Source of the DNA: Actinacidiphila yeochonensis CN732
GTDB lineage: Bacteria; Actinomycetota; Actinomycetes; Streptomycetales; Streptomycetaceae
Length of the DNA stretch: 64,000 bases
Reading direction: 5' to 3'
Assembly: GCF_000745345.1 (NCBI RefSeq)
Contig: NZ_JQNR01000005.1
Coordinates: 2,418,001-2,482,000, forward strand
In this document: piece by piece, positions 52,033-60,740 of the stretch
Position numbering within the stretch: the stretch's first letter is position 1
Layout: every line of letters begins with the position of its first letter
Position numbers and translations under genes: made by a program
The notes under the pieces: model-generated
Database searches by the model: none
The model's input: only the letters and a program-made list of their open reading frames with translations
Told to the model about the DNA's origin: nothing

Positions 52033-52304
52033 TGTGCGTTCCGGGCGCCCCGGGGTGGCGGGTTCTTGGGGCCGTGAACTCCTGGGGCGCCGCAGGCCTC
52101 CCGGGTCGGGCACCGGGTCGTCGCAGGGTTGCCACAGGGCGGCCACGGGTCGGCCGTGGGCGGGCGGGGTCGGCGCGTGAAAGGGTTCACAAATTCACAA
52201 GCGCCCGTGTCCCCATGCTCACATGCCCTGTGTCCACAGGCAAGGGGCTTGCGGGAGTGCCGGGGGGCGCGGGCGCGCCTGCGCCCGCGCCCCGGTGGGT
52301 ACGG
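52033..52304. other. Gene-free region with hisN terminator
   Basis: Contains a perfect 13-bp hairpin at 52264-52293 (loop GCCT) just after the hisN stop on the minus strand, and short AT-bearing repeats (TTCACAAATTCACAAG near 52190) that may include the CBS promoter. No gene seen. Confidence 0.6.
52264..52293 (-). terminator. hisN terminator hairpin
   Basis: Perfect 13-bp arms 52264-52276 and 52281-52293, 11 bases after the hisN stop on the minus strand. Confidence 0.8.
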
Positions 52305-53186
52305 TCAGGCGCCGCCCAGGTACCCCAGCACCTCGTCGTGGAGCAGCCCGTTCGACGCCGCCGCGTTGCCGCCGAACGGCCCCGGCGCCCCGGCGAGGGA
52401 GGTGAACCGTCCGCCGGCCTCCCGGACGACGACATCGAGCGCGGCCATGTCCCACAGGCTCAGCTCCGGCTCCGCGCAGGCGTCCACCGAGCCCTCGGCG
52501 ACCATCATGTACGACCAGAAGTCGCCGTAGCCGCGGGTGCGCCAGCAGGCCCGGGTCAGTTCGAGGAAGCCGTCGAGCCGGCCGCGCTCCTCCCAGCCGG
52601 TCAGTGAGGAGTAGCCGAACGAGGCGTCACCCATCCGCTCCACCCCCGACACCCGCAGCCGCGTCGCCGAGGACAGGCTCCGACCGGTGTACGCGCCGCC
52701 GCCCTTGACGGCCCACCAGCGGCGGCCCAGCGCCGGGGCGGACACCACGCCGACCACCACCTCGTCGCCGTCCTGTCCCGGCGCCGCCTGCGAGCCGCCC
52801 TCGCCGCCCTCCCGGACCGCCAGGGCGATCAGGGTGGCCCACACCGGGACGCCGCGCACGTAGCTCTTGGTGCCGTCGATCGGGTCGACGATCCACCGGC
52901 GCGGACCGCCGCCGTCGGCGCCGAACTCCTCGCCGAGCACCGCGTCCCGGGGCCGGGCCCGCCCCAGCTGACCGCGGATCAGCTCCTCGGCCGCCTTGTC
53001 GGCCTCGCTGACGGGGGTCAGGTCCGGCTTCGTCTCCACCTTCAGGTCCAGCGCGCGGAAACGCTCCATCGTGACGGCGTCCGCGGCGTCCGCGAGCGCG
53101 AGCGCCAGCCGGAGGTCGTCGCCGTAGGCGGAGTCGGGGGCGGAGCGGGGGGTGTTCCGGGGGTTCTGCGGTGCGTTGTCGGACAT
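52305..53186 (-). CDS. hisN: Histidinol-phosphate phosphatase, inositol-monophosphatase type
   Basis: Magnesium-dependent phosphatase that completes a late step of histidine synthesis (histidinol-phosphate to histidinol). 293 aa. Metal site: GEEFGADGG, then WIVDPIDGTKSYVRGVP (the D-P-I-D-G-T signature) and SLWDMAALDVVVREAG. These spacings match the HisN rather than SuhB subgroup, with the KSYVRG block typical of HisN. The ATG at 53186 has only a weak upstream site; GATACTGTT just upstream resembles a -10, so the transcript may be nearly leaderless. Confidence 0.92.
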   Translation of the reverse strand: MSDNAPQNPRNTPRSAPDSAYGDDLRLALALADAADAVTMERFRALDLKVETKPDLTPVSEADKAAEELIRGQLGRARPRDAVLGEEFGADGGGPRRWIVDPIDGTKSYVRGVPVWATLIALAVREGGEGGSQAAPGQDGDEVVVGVVSAPALGRRWWAVKGGGAYTGRSLSSATRLRVSGVERMGDASFGYSSLTGWEERGRLDGFLELTRACWRTRGYGDFWSYMMVAEGSVDACAEPELSLWDMAALDVVVREAGGRFTSLAGAPGPFGGNAAASNGLLHDEVLGYLGGA

Positions 53187-53248
53187 GACTCGAACAGTAT
53201 CGGCCACCGAGCCCGCCGGGCCGCCCCCGCGATACCCGCGCGGGTCGC

Positions 53249-53360
53249 CGCGGAAACCACGGTCAGCCGGAGAGCCCGGGATCGGCGCGGAAACCACGGT
53301 CGGCCGGAGCGCCCGGGATCGGCGGAGGAACCCCGGTCAGCCCGATGAAACCGGGATCGG
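53249..53360. repeat. Three tandem ~37-bp repeats between hisN and the SMR gene
   Basis: Units at 53249-53285, 53286-53322 and 53323-53360. The first two are nearly identical, the third more diverged. Each ends CGGGATCGG. Confidence 0.85.
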
Positions 53361-53383
53361 CGGGAACGGGAGGGAGCGCCGGC

Positions 53384-53707
53384 TCAGTGCGAGGAGCCCG
53401 AGATCTGCAGCCCGATGACGCCGACGATCACCAGCGAGATCGACACCAGCTTCAGCACCGAGACGAGGTCGCCCAGGAAGGCCATGCCGTAGATCGCCGT
53501 ACCGGCCGCCCCGATGCCCGTCCACACCGCGTACGCCGGGCCGACGTCGAGCTTCTTCAGCGACAGCGTCAGCAACCCGAACGACCCCAGGGCGAACAGG
53601 CAGAACGCGATGGTCGGCCACAACCGGCTGAAGCCGTGCGAGAGCTTGAGGCAGATCGCGAAACCCGTCTCGAAGAGCCCCGCGACCACCACAAGAAGCC
53701 AGGCCAT
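53384..53707 (-). CDS. Small multidrug resistance (SMR) family transporter
   Basis: 107 aa, four membrane helices: WLLVVVAGLFETGFAICLKL (with the essential glutamate, residue 13), TIAFCLFALGSFGLLTLSL, PAYAVWTGIGAAGTAIYG and LKLVSISLVIVGVIGLQ. Dimeric proton-coupled exporter; members range from drug pumps (EmrE/Qac) to guanidinium exporters (Gdx/SugE), and the sequence does not settle which. The start of helix 1 (GLFETGF) is closer to EmrE-type GLFEV variants. ATG 53707 with GGAGGA eight bases upstream. No guanidine riboswitch is convincing in its leader. Confidence 0.9.
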   Translation of the reverse strand: MAWLLVVVAGLFETGFAICLKLSHGFSRLWPTIAFCLFALGSFGLLTLSLKKLDVGPAYAVWTGIGAAGTAIYGMAFLGDLVSVLKLVSISLVIVGVIGLQISGSSH

Positions 53708-53761
53708 CGGGCGTTCCTCCGTTTTTCCTGTCCGTATCCGCTCAAGAGACGTCCAGGCCGC

Positions 53762-53775
53762 GGACCACGTGGTCC
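53762..53775. promoter_or_regulatory. Perfect 14-bp palindrome upstream of the SMR gene
   Basis: GGACCACGTGGTCC, about 55 bases before the SMR start on the minus strand; a candidate operator. Confidence 0.45.
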
Positions 53776-53910
53776 CGGACGCCGCCCGGGCACCCTACGC
53801 CGCCGCGCGCCGCCGGGTACGGGCACCCCTGCCGGTACCCGTCAGGGATCATCACACAGCCTGCCGGAGAACTGCCCGAGAACTGCCCGGGAACGGTCCG
53901 CCGACGCCCG

Positions 53911-54912
53911 TCAGTCGCCCTCCCGGCGTTCCCGCGTGGAGAGCAGTCGGCGCAGCGAGTCCAGCCGGGCCGGCTCGGCGTGCCCGGCGGCCACCCAGGC
54001 GTCCAGCGCGCAGTCCGGCTCGTCGTGCGAGCACGCCCGCGGGCACTGCTCGGTGCCCGGCTCCAGGTCGGGGAAGGCGTGGATGACCTGCGACGGGTCG
54101 ATGTGGGCCAGGCCGAAGGACCGCACGCCCGGCGTGTCGATCACCCATCCGGCGCCGCCCGGCAGCGGCAGCGCAAGCGCCGAGGTGGTGGTGTGCCGGC
54201 CCCGTCCGGTGACCGCGTTCACCCGGCCGGTCAGCCGCTGCCGCTCCACCAGCGAGTTGACCAGCGTGGTCTTGCCGACGCCGCTGTGCCCGACGAACGC
54301 CGTCGTCCGTCCGTCCAGCCGCTCCCGCACGGCGTCGACCCGCCCCGCCACCAGGTCGTCCTTCTTCGTCACCACGTACGCCAGGTCCAGCGCCCCGTAG
54401 GTCTCCAGGAGCGGCTCGGCCGCGGCCAGATCGGACTTGGTCAGCACCAGCAGCGGGGTGAGGCCGGCGGCGTAGGCGGCCACCAGGCAGCGGTCGATCA
54501 TCCGGGGGCGCGGCTCGGGGTCGGCCAGCGCGGTCACGATCGCCAGCTGGTCGGCGTTGGCCACCACCACCCGCTCGTACGGGTCGGTGTCGTCGGCGGT
54601 GCGGCGCAGCACCGAGGAGCGCTCCTCGACCCGCACCACCCGCGCCAGGGTGTCCTTGGCCCCGGACAGGTCGCCGACCACCGCCACCCGATCGCCCACC
54701 ACCGCCGACTTGCGGCCCAGCTCGCGGGCCTTCACGGCGATGATCTCGCGGTCGTCCACCAGGACCGTCAGCCGGCCGCGGTCGATGGTGAGCACCATGC
54801 CGCCGGCGGCGTCCTCGTGCTTGGGGCGGATCGAGCTGCGGGGCCGGGTGCCCCTGCTGTTGGGACGGACCCGCACGTCGTCCTCGTCGGGGTTCTTTCC
54901 GTAGCGGCGCAT
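53911..54912 (-). CDS. rsgA: RsgA, ribosome small-subunit assembly GTPase
   Basis: 333 aa circularly permuted GTPase that checks 30S maturation. An N-terminal OB fold (GRLTVLVDDREIIAVKAREL) is followed by the permuted G domain: G4 LTKSDL, G1 GHSGVGKTTLVNSL, G2 region RGRHTTTSALAL, G3 VIDTPGVRSF. The C-terminal zinc finger is CPRACSHDEPDC. The alkaline start RRYGKNPDEDDVRVRPN is typical of actinobacterial members. ATG 54912, six bases after the aroA stop, so translated from one operon with aroA. Confidence 0.95.
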   Translation of the reverse strand: MRRYGKNPDEDDVRVRPNSRGTRPRSSIRPKHEDAAGGMVLTIDRGRLTVLVDDREIIAVKARELGRKSAVVGDRVAVVGDLSGAKDTLARVVRVEERSSVLRRTADDTDPYERVVVANADQLAIVTALADPEPRPRMIDRCLVAAYAAGLTPLLVLTKSDLAAAEPLLETYGALDLAYVVTKKDDLVAGRVDAVRERLDGRTTAFVGHSGVGKTTLVNSLVERQRLTGRVNAVTGRGRHTTTSALALPLPGGAGWVIDTPGVRSFGLAHIDPSQVIHAFPDLEPGTEQCPRACSHDEPDCALDAWVAAGHAEPARLDSLRRLLSTRERREGD

Positions 54913-54918
54913 GGCGGA

Positions 54919-56250
54919 CTAGCCCCGCTTCCCGGCCGGCCCGGCCAGCATGCCCGTCCACAGGTCGGGGAAGTCCGGGAGCGTCTTGCCGGTGGTGGCC
55001 ACGTTCTCCACCAGGACCCCGGGCACCACCAGGCCCAGGACGGCGGCCGCCGTGGCCAGCCGGTGGTCCTCGTAGGTGTGGAAGACGCCGCCCCGCAGCG
55101 GGCGCGGCCGGACGCGCAGGCCGTCGCCGGTCTCGGTGACGTCGCCGCCCAGGGAGTTCAGCTCGGCCGCCAGCGCCGCCAGCCGGTCCGTCTCGTGCAG
55201 CCGCAGGTGGGCGATGCCGGACAGCACGGACTCGCCGTCGGCCAGCGCCGCCACGGCCGCGATCACCGGGGCCAGCTCGCCCACCTCCGACAGGTCCGCG
55301 GTCAGCGGCAGCACCCGCCCGCTGCCCGTGAGGGTGAGCCCCCGGTCCGTCAGCTCGCACGTACCGCCCATCCGGGTGAACACCTCGCGCAGCGCGTCCC
55401 CGGGCTGCGTGGTGCGGCGCGGCCAGTCCGGGACGGTCACCCGGCCGCCGGTGACCAGTGCCGCGGCCAGGAACGGCGCCGCGTTCGACAGGTCCGGCTC
55501 CACCGTCAGGTCCCGGCCCAGCAGCGCCCCCGTGGCCACCCGCCAGACGTTCGCGGTGCCGCCGTCCTGCGGGGAGTCCACCCGGGCACCCGCCTTGCGC
55601 AGCATGTCCACCGTCATCCGGATGTGCGGCAGCGACGGCAGCGTCCGGCCGGTGTGGCGCAGCTCAAGGCCCTTGTTGAACCTCGGCCCCGACAGCAGCA
55701 GCGCGCTCACGAACTGCGAGGACGACGACGCGTCCACGTCCACCGCGCCGCCCGCCAGTGACCCCGCGCCGTGCACGGTCAGCGGCAGCGCGCCGCGCCC
55801 CTCGTCGTCGATCCGGGCGCCCAGGGTGCGCAGCGCGTCGATCACGCCGTGCAGCGGACGCTCGGCGGCCCGCGCGTCGCCCTCGAAGCGGACCGGGCCG
55901 TCGGCGAGGGCGGCCACCGGCGGCAGGAAGCGCATGACGGTGCCGGCGTTGCCGACGTCCACCCGGGCCGCGCCGCGCAGGCCGGCCGGGATCACCCGCC
56001 ACGCCTCGCCGCCGCCGGGGTTGACCGTTTCGTCGATCTGCACACCCATGGCCCGCAGCGCCTCCGCCATCAGGAGGGTGTCGCGGCTGCGCAGCGGGCG
56101 CCGTACCCAGCCCGGCTCGGCGGCCAGCGCCGCGAGCACCAGGGCCCGGTTGGTCACCGACTTCGAGCCGGGCACGTGGACGACGGCGTCCACGGCGCCA
56201 GGCGCGGTCGGAGCCGGCCACGGGTCGGTCTGCGCGGTGCACTCGGTCAT
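54919..56250 (-). CDS. aroA: AroA, EPSP synthase
   Basis: Transfers enolpyruvate from PEP to shikimate-3-phosphate in aromatic amino-acid synthesis. 443 aa. HVPGSKSVTNRALVLAALA (phosphate-binding loop), DVGNAGTVMRFLPPVAAL, DASSSSQFVSALLLSGP, GLELRHTGRTLPSLPHIRMTV (two blocks), SNAAPFLAAALVTGG, RLHETDRLAALAAEL and THEDHR-type YEDHRLATA are visible. ATG 56250 was chosen; TTG 56259 is upstream. A TACGCT -10 lies just before the ATG, so the transcript may be leaderless. Co-transcribed with rsgA. Confidence 0.95.
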   Translation of the reverse strand: MTECTAQTDPWPAPTAPGAVDAVVHVPGSKSVTNRALVLAALAAEPGWVRRPLRSRDTLLMAEALRAMGVQIDETVNPGGGEAWRVIPAGLRGAARVDVGNAGTVMRFLPPVAALADGPVRFEGDARAAERPLHGVIDALRTLGARIDDEGRGALPLTVHGAGSLAGGAVDVDASSSSQFVSALLLSGPRFNKGLELRHTGRTLPSLPHIRMTVDMLRKAGARVDSPQDGGTANVWRVATGALLGRDLTVEPDLSNAAPFLAAALVTGGRVTVPDWPRRTTQPGDALREVFTRMGGTCELTDRGLTLTGSGRVLPLTADLSEVGELAPVIAAVAALADGESVLSGIAHLRLHETDRLAALAAELNSLGGDVTETGDGLRVRPRPLRGGVFHTYEDHRLATAAAVLGLVVPGVLVENVATTGKTLPDFPDLWTGMLAGPAGKRG

Positions 56251-56465
56251 GGTCAGCAAGCGTAGTGGCTCGGGTACGGGGAGATAAGTCCGCGAATACG
56301 GCGAAACCTGTCAGAAACAGGACGACAGTAAGCTCCCCGGCCGGTCCGGACGTTTCCGCGGCGGGTCTCGCGGGCTCTCGCGGGGCTCTCGCGGGGTTAG
56401 GCGGCATCTGGCGGGGGCTCGCGTCGGGCGGTGCTTCCGCGCTTCCGCGCTCCCGCTCGTCCGGG

Positions 56466-57179
56466 TCAGCCGGGCAGCAGCAGGCGGCCGCCCCCCAGCA
56501 GCGAGCACAGCGCGACGGCGTAGAAGACCATGAGCCACAGCGCGGCCGGGGTCCCGGTGAGGCGGGCGAGCTGGTCGGCGTCGGAGGAGCCGCGCGGGTC
56601 GCGGCGCCGGGTCCGCTGCAGCTCGGCCACCGGCCGGACGCCGCCGAGCAGCAGGAACCACACCACCAGGTAGGCGAAAGCCGCCTGGACCTGCGCCTTC
56701 GTGAGCCACGACACCAGGAGGAACAGCGCGCCGGTGACCAGCACGGTCAGCATCCCGTACGCGTTGCGGATCATGACCAGCATCACCAGCAGCAGCGCGG
56801 TGGCACCCCACAGCAGCGCGGTGATGTGCCCGGCCGCCAGCAGTCCGGCCCCGGCCAGCCCCAGCAGCGAGGGCGCGGTGTACCCCGCGGCGGCCGTCAG
56901 GACCATGCCGGGGCCGTGCGGCCGCCCCCGGGAGACGGTCAGCCCCGAGGTGTCGGAGTGCAGCCGTATGCCCTGGAGCCGGCGGCCGGTGAGGAGGGCG
57001 GCGAGCCCGTGCCCGCCCTCGTGGGCGATCGTGACGGCGTTGCGCAGTACGTGCCACACCCGGCGCGCCAGGACCGCCGCCAGCGCCAGCAGCGCGGTCG
57101 CGCCGACCAGCCAGCCCGACGGGTCCGGCTGGGTCCCGGTGAGCCGGTCCCACATCTCCGTGATGCTCGCGACGTTCAT
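56466..57179 (-). CDS. M50-family membrane zinc metallopeptidase
   Basis: 237 aa. HEGGHGLAALLTG is the HExxH zinc site, placed in the second hydrophobic segment. Membrane helices: WLVGATALLALAAVLA, GMVLTAAAGYTAPSLLGLAGAGLLAA, LLWGATALLLVMLVMI, ALFLLVSWL, FAYLVVWFLLLGG and ALWLMVFYAVALCSLLGG (some contain more than one turn). This is the compact M50B type often adjacent to rsgA/aroA genes in actinomycetes; substrates unknown. ATG 57179. Confidence 0.88.
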   Translation of the reverse strand: MNVASITEMWDRLTGTQPDPSGWLVGATALLALAAVLARRVWHVLRNAVTIAHEGGHGLAALLTGRRLQGIRLHSDTSGLTVSRGRPHGPGMVLTAAAGYTAPSLLGLAGAGLLAAGHITALLWGATALLLVMLVMIRNAYGMLTVLVTGALFLLVSWLTKAQVQAAFAYLVVWFLLLGGVRPVAELQRTRRRDPRGSSDADQLARLTGTPAALWLMVFYAVALCSLLGGGRLLLPG

Positions 57180-57431
57180 GCGGCGCTCATTCCTCTGCTG
57201 GTTCCTCTGCTGCTGGTTCGCCGATCCTGCGGTTCTGCCGGTCCTGCGGTCCCTCGCCGGGGCGGTTCACGCGCCGGGCCGGAGCGCGGGGGGCACGGCT
57301 GCCAGGGTGCCGGACGGTGCTGTGTGCTCTGTGGCCTCGGTGCCCTCTGTACGTGCCCGGTGGTCCGCGTGGTCCGGTGCCGTCGCCACGTCGGTGTCCG
57401 CCGCGGGGCGCCGCCGTGGCAGTGTGGCAGC

Positions 57432-58289
57432 ATGTGCGGTCGATTTGCGGCGAGCCGGGGGCCGGAGGAGCTCGCGGGCCTGTTCGGGGTCCGGCAGTGG
57501 AACCCCGAGGAGGCCCTCGCGCCCGACTGGAACGTGGCGCCCACGAAGGATGTGCACGTCATACTCGACCGTCCCGTACGGGGTTCCGGTTCCCCGCACC
57601 CGGTACGGCAGTTGCGGGCGCTGCGCTGGGGGCTGGTGCCGCAGTGGGCGAGGACCCCGGACACCGGGCCGCCGCTGTTCAACGCGCGCGCCGAGACCGC
57701 CCACGAGAAGCCGTCCTTCCGCTCCGCCCTGGCCACCCGGCGCTGCGTGATCCCCGCCGACGGGTACTTCGAGTGGACGACGGGAGCGCAGGAGCGCGCC
57801 CTGGAGGAGCAGGGGCTGCGCAAGCGCACCCGCAAGCAGCCGTACTTCGTGACCCCCGCGGACGGCTCGGTGCTCGCCCTGGCCGGGCTGTACGAGTTCT
57901 GGCGCGACCCGGCCCTGCCGGCCGGCCACCCCCGCGCCTGGTGGGCCACCTGCGCGGTCGTCACCACGGCCGCGGAAGAGGCCCCGCTGGCCGACGTGGC
58001 CGGCCTCCTGCCGTCGCAGCGCCGCACCGGGACGGGCCCGCCGGCACCCGCGCCCCGCTCGCTCGCCGACATCCACCCGCGCATGCCGCTCGTCCTCACG
58101 CCGGACCGCTGGGACGCCTGGCTCGACCCCGCGACCACCGCGCCCGACGCCGTGCGGCCCCTGATGGAACCACCGCCGCCGGGGGTGCTGCGGGCCCACC
58201 CCGTGGGCTCGGCCGTCAGCAGCGTCCGCAACAACGGACCGGAACTCGTGGCGGAACTGACCGCCCCGGAAGAGGAGACGCTGTTCTGA
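57432..58289 (+). CDS. HMCES/YedK (SOS response-associated peptidase) protein
   Basis: 285 aa. Cys2 (MCGRFAASRG) forms a thiazolidine crosslink with abasic sites in single-stranded DNA and protects them. The remaining family motifs are NVAPT, RWGLVPQWA, PLFNARAETAHEKPSFR, RRCVIPADGYFEW, FVTPADGSVLALAGLYEFW and PRMPLVL. Full length, ATG 57432 right before Cys2, which must be the N-terminus after Met removal. Stop overlaps the next ATG, so coupled to the hydrolase gene. Fits the DNA-repair theme of the window (AdnAB, UvrD2, ATL). Confidence 0.93.
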   Translation: MCGRFAASRGPEELAGLFGVRQWNPEEALAPDWNVAPTKDVHVILDRPVRGSGSPHPVRQLRALRWGLVPQWARTPDTGPPLFNARAETAHEKPSFRSALATRRCVIPADGYFEWTTGAQERALEEQGLRKRTRKQPYFVTPADGSVLALAGLYEFWRDPALPAGHPRAWWATCAVVTTAAEEAPLADVAGLLPSQRRTGTGPPAPAPRSLADIHPRMPLVLTPDRWDAWLDPATTAPDAVRPLMEPPPPGVLRAHPVGSAVSSVRNNGPELVAELTAPEEETLF

Positions 58290-59047
58290 TGAGCTCCAGG
58301 GGCAAGGCGAACGAGTCGGCGGACCAGACGGCGGGCGGGGGAGCGGCTGGGGCAGGCGGGAGAAGGCGCGCCGCTGTCGGCCGCGCGCCCGGGGCGGGCC
58401 CGGAGACGGTGCCGACACCGCCCGGCGACGCCCGGATCACCTGGCATCCCGCCGTTCCCGCGGTGCCCGCCCGCTGCGTGCTGGCACTGGGCCACGGGGC
58501 GGGCGGCGGCATCGAGGCCCGGGACCTGGCCGCGCTGGCGGCGGAGCTGCCCGGCCGCGGGGTGCACGTCGCCCTGGTGGAACAGCCGTGGAGGGTGGCC
58601 GGCAAGAAGCTCGCCCCGGCCCCCAGGACACTCGACGCCGGCTGGTCGGCGCTGTGGCCCCGGCTGGCCGCGCCCGGCCTGCCCGTGGTCGCCGGGGGCC
58701 GCAGCGCCGGGGCCCGGGTCGCCTGCCGGACGGCGGCCGAGCTGGGAGCCGCGGCCGTCCTCGCCCTGGCCTTCCCGCTGCACCCGCCCGGCCGCCCCGA
58801 GCGGTCACGGGCCGGGGAACTGCTCGACGCCGCGGCGGCCGCCCCCCTCCTGGTCGTACAGGGCGGCGCCGACCCCTTCGGCCGGCCGTCGGAGTTCCCC
58901 GCCGGCCGCCGTCCCGTCGAGGTGCCGCACGCGGACCACGGGTTCGCGGTGCCCAAGCGGGCGGCCACCACCCAGGAGGAGGCGCTGGCCGTCCTCGTGG
59001 ACGCGGTGACCGGCTGGCTCGCCGGGCTGGGCCGCGCCGAGGACTGA
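58289..59047 (+). CDS. Alpha/beta hydrolase (KANL3/Tex30-like)
   Basis: 252 aa. The first 45 residues are disordered. ALGHGAGGGIEARDLA is the oxyanion loop, VEQPWRVAGKKLAPAP follows, GGRSAGARVACRTA carries the nucleophile serine, FPLHPPGRPERSR, LVVQGGADPFGRP and EVPHADHGFAVP hold the acid and histidine. Predicted dienelactone-hydrolase-like enzyme, substrate unknown. ATG 58289 overlaps the HMCES stop (TGATG). Confidence 0.87.
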   Translation: MSSRGKANESADQTAGGGAAGAGGRRRAAVGRAPGAGPETVPTPPGDARITWHPAVPAVPARCVLALGHGAGGGIEARDLAALAAELPGRGVHVALVEQPWRVAGKKLAPAPRTLDAGWSALWPRLAAPGLPVVAGGRSAGARVACRTAAELGAAAVLALAFPLHPPGRPERSRAGELLDAAAAAPLLVVQGGADPFGRPSEFPAGRRPVEVPHADHGFAVPKRAATTQEEALAVLVDAVTGWLAGLGRAED

Positions 59048-59185
59048 GCCGGGGCGTGGCGGCCCGCACCCGGGTGCGCGCCGTGTCCTGCTCGGCGGCT
59101 CCGTACGCCGTGCGGCGGGCGGCCGCGGGCCCCCGCGCCGCACCGCGCCGGTGGCCCTCAGCCCTGACGGGCGTGGGAGGTTGGC

Positions 59186-59212
59186 GGGAATGCGCGGGGC
59201 GGCGCCGATGTT
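59186..59212 (+). promoter_or_regulatory. SigR-dependent autoregulatory promoter of sigR-rsrA
   Basis: GGGAAT (59186-59191), 18 bases, GTT (59210-59212) followed by G. It matches sigRp2, the known autoregulated promoter in S. coelicolor. The sigR start at 59524 lies about 305 bases downstream, and an in-frame ATG at 59272 lies between, so this transcript can encode a longer protein. Confidence 0.88.
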
Positions 59213-59523
59213 GAGCAATACGGAAGTGCACGGAAGCCGCGAGTCGCGGCAGAGGGTGAGAGAGGCAGCGCATGGTTTCAGCCGCATGCCGGTCACGTCA
59301 GGTGGCCGCGGCCCAGACGGACGCCCAGACCGACGCGCAGACCGCGCCGCCGGCTTCCGGGCAGACACCCGAGCAGGCAACGGTAGCGCCGTACCTGTAT
59401 CTGAACTGGACCGAGTGGTCGACCAAGGGCGACGGCAAGGCCGAGTCCGGCGCGCAGGTCACCCGTGCAATATCCTCGCAGACGAGCGTGCCCGTACCCG
59501 GGCGCGCCAGCGTCATCGAGGAG

Positions 59524-60219
59524 GTGGGTCCGGTCAGCGGCACCGACGACAGCACGGCGGACACCGCGGGTGCGTCCGGGGTGGGGGTACCGCCCGTGCC
59601 GAAGGCCACGGGGGATGCCCAGGAGAGCGAGACCGAGCGGAGCAGGCGCTTCGAACGGGACGCCCTGGGCTACCTGGACCAGATGTACTCGGCCGCGCTG
59701 CGGATGACCCGCAACCCGGCCGACGCGGAGGACCTGGTGCAGGAGACGTATGCCAAGGCGTACGCGTCCTTCCACCAGTTCCGTGAGGGGACCAACCTCA
59801 AGGCGTGGCTGTACCGCATCCTGACCAACAGCTTCATCAACTCCTACCGCAAGAAGCAGCGGGAACCGCTGCGCAGCGGCTCGGAGGAGATCGAGGACTG
59901 GCAGCTGGCCCGCGCCGAGTCGCACATGTCCACCGGCCTGCGCTCCGCGGAGTCGCAGGCGCTCGACCACCTGCCGGACTCCGACGTGAAGTCGGCCTTG
60001 CAGGCGATCCCGGAGGAGTTCCGTATCGCGGTCTACCTCGCGGATGTCGAGGGCTTTGCCTACAAGGAGATCGCGGACATCATGGGTACTCCCATCGGCA
60101 CGGTGATGTCCCGGCTGCACCGCGGGCGGCGCCAGCTGCGCGAGCTGCTGGAGGACTACGCCCGGGACCGCGGACTGGTTCCCGCGGGCGCGGCGAAGGA
60201 GAAGGGCGCGGATTCATGA
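59524..60219 (+). CDS. sigR: SigR, thiol-oxidative-stress ECF sigma factor
   Basis: Directs RNA polymerase to genes for thiol homeostasis, protein quality control and related functions; held by RsrA until disulfide stress. From GTG 59524 (MGPVSGTD) 231 aa. Region 2: FERDALGYLDQMYSAALRMT, AEDLVQETYAKAYASF, LKAWLYRILTNSFINSYRK. Region 4: ALQAIPEEFRIAVYLADVEG, YKEIADIMGTPIGTVMSRLHRG. An in-frame ATG at 59272 with GAGAGAGG upstream gives an 84-residue extension, the counterpart of the unstable SigR-prime made in S. coelicolor from the induced transcript. Its stop overlaps the rsrA ATG. Confidence 0.95.
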   Translation: MGPVSGTDDSTADTAGASGVGVPPVPKATGDAQESETERSRRFERDALGYLDQMYSAALRMTRNPADAEDLVQETYAKAYASFHQFREGTNLKAWLYRILTNSFINSYRKKQREPLRSGSEEIEDWQLARAESHMSTGLRSAESQALDHLPDSDVKSALQAIPEEFRIAVYLADVEGFAYKEIADIMGTPIGTVMSRLHRGRRQLRELLEDYARDRGLVPAGAAKEKGADS

Positions 60220-60587
60220 GCTGTGGCAACGCGCATGAGACGGACTGCTCGGAGGTCCTGAACCACCTCTACGAGTACCTCGACCACGAGATGTCCGACG
60301 AGGTCTGCGACAAGTTCCGGGAGCACTTCGACGAGTGCCACCCGTGCCTGGAGAAGTACGGCCTCGAAGTGGCCGTCAAGAAGCTCGTCAAGCGGTGCTG
60401 CGGCAGCGACGACGTGCCGAGCGACCTGCGGGCCAAGGTCATGATGCGGATCGAGCTGGTCCGCAGTGGCGAGGTCGTCCCGGAGCAGGACGTCCACGAG
60501 GCCGTTCCCGGCGAGGTCCGCGCGGGCGCGGCGAAGCCGGAGTCCGCGCGCGCCGACGCCACCGCGTCCGAGGCGCCGTCCGCCTGA
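60216..60587 (+). CDS. rsrA: RsrA, zinc-binding redox anti-sigma factor
   Basis: 123 aa. Reduced zinc-RsrA binds SigR; disulfide stress releases zinc and SigR. The seven cysteines sit at 3, 11, 31, 41, 44, 61 and 62 with His37, the ZAS motif H-x3-C-x2-C being HFDECHPC. These positions match S. coelicolor RsrA exactly. The protein is longer than the 105 aa known there because of an alanine/glutamate-rich tail after about residue 90. ATG overlaps the sigR stop, so production is coupled to the sigma factor. Confidence 0.95.
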   Translation: MSCGNAHETDCSEVLNHLYEYLDHEMSDEVCDKFREHFDECHPCLEKYGLEVAVKKLVKRCCGSDDVPSDLRAKVMMRIELVRSGEVVPEQDVHEAVPGEVRAGAAKPESARADATASEAPSA

Positions 60588-60718
60588 CCGCGGGCCTCAC
60601 CCGACCCGCCCGGACCTCCTCCGCCCGGCTCACGACCTGAACCCGGCCCGGAGTCCCGGACCGTCCCACCGTCCCATCGGCTGACCGTCGGCCCGAACCG
60701 GCAGCGGGTCAGCCCGAA

Positions 60719-60740
60719 GCGCCGTGAACGTGAACGGCGC
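60719..60740 (+). terminator. Terminator after rsrA
   Basis: Arms GCGCCGT (60719-60725) and ACGGCGC (60734-60740) with an eight-base loop, about 130 bases after the rsrA stop. Confidence 0.5.

Noticed and set aside
53708..53880. Guanidine-I riboswitch upstream of the SMR transporter
   Set aside because: Fragments such as TAGGGTGCCCGG and TGGTCCG resemble it, but the conserved block ending AAAAGCCCGGGAGA is absent.
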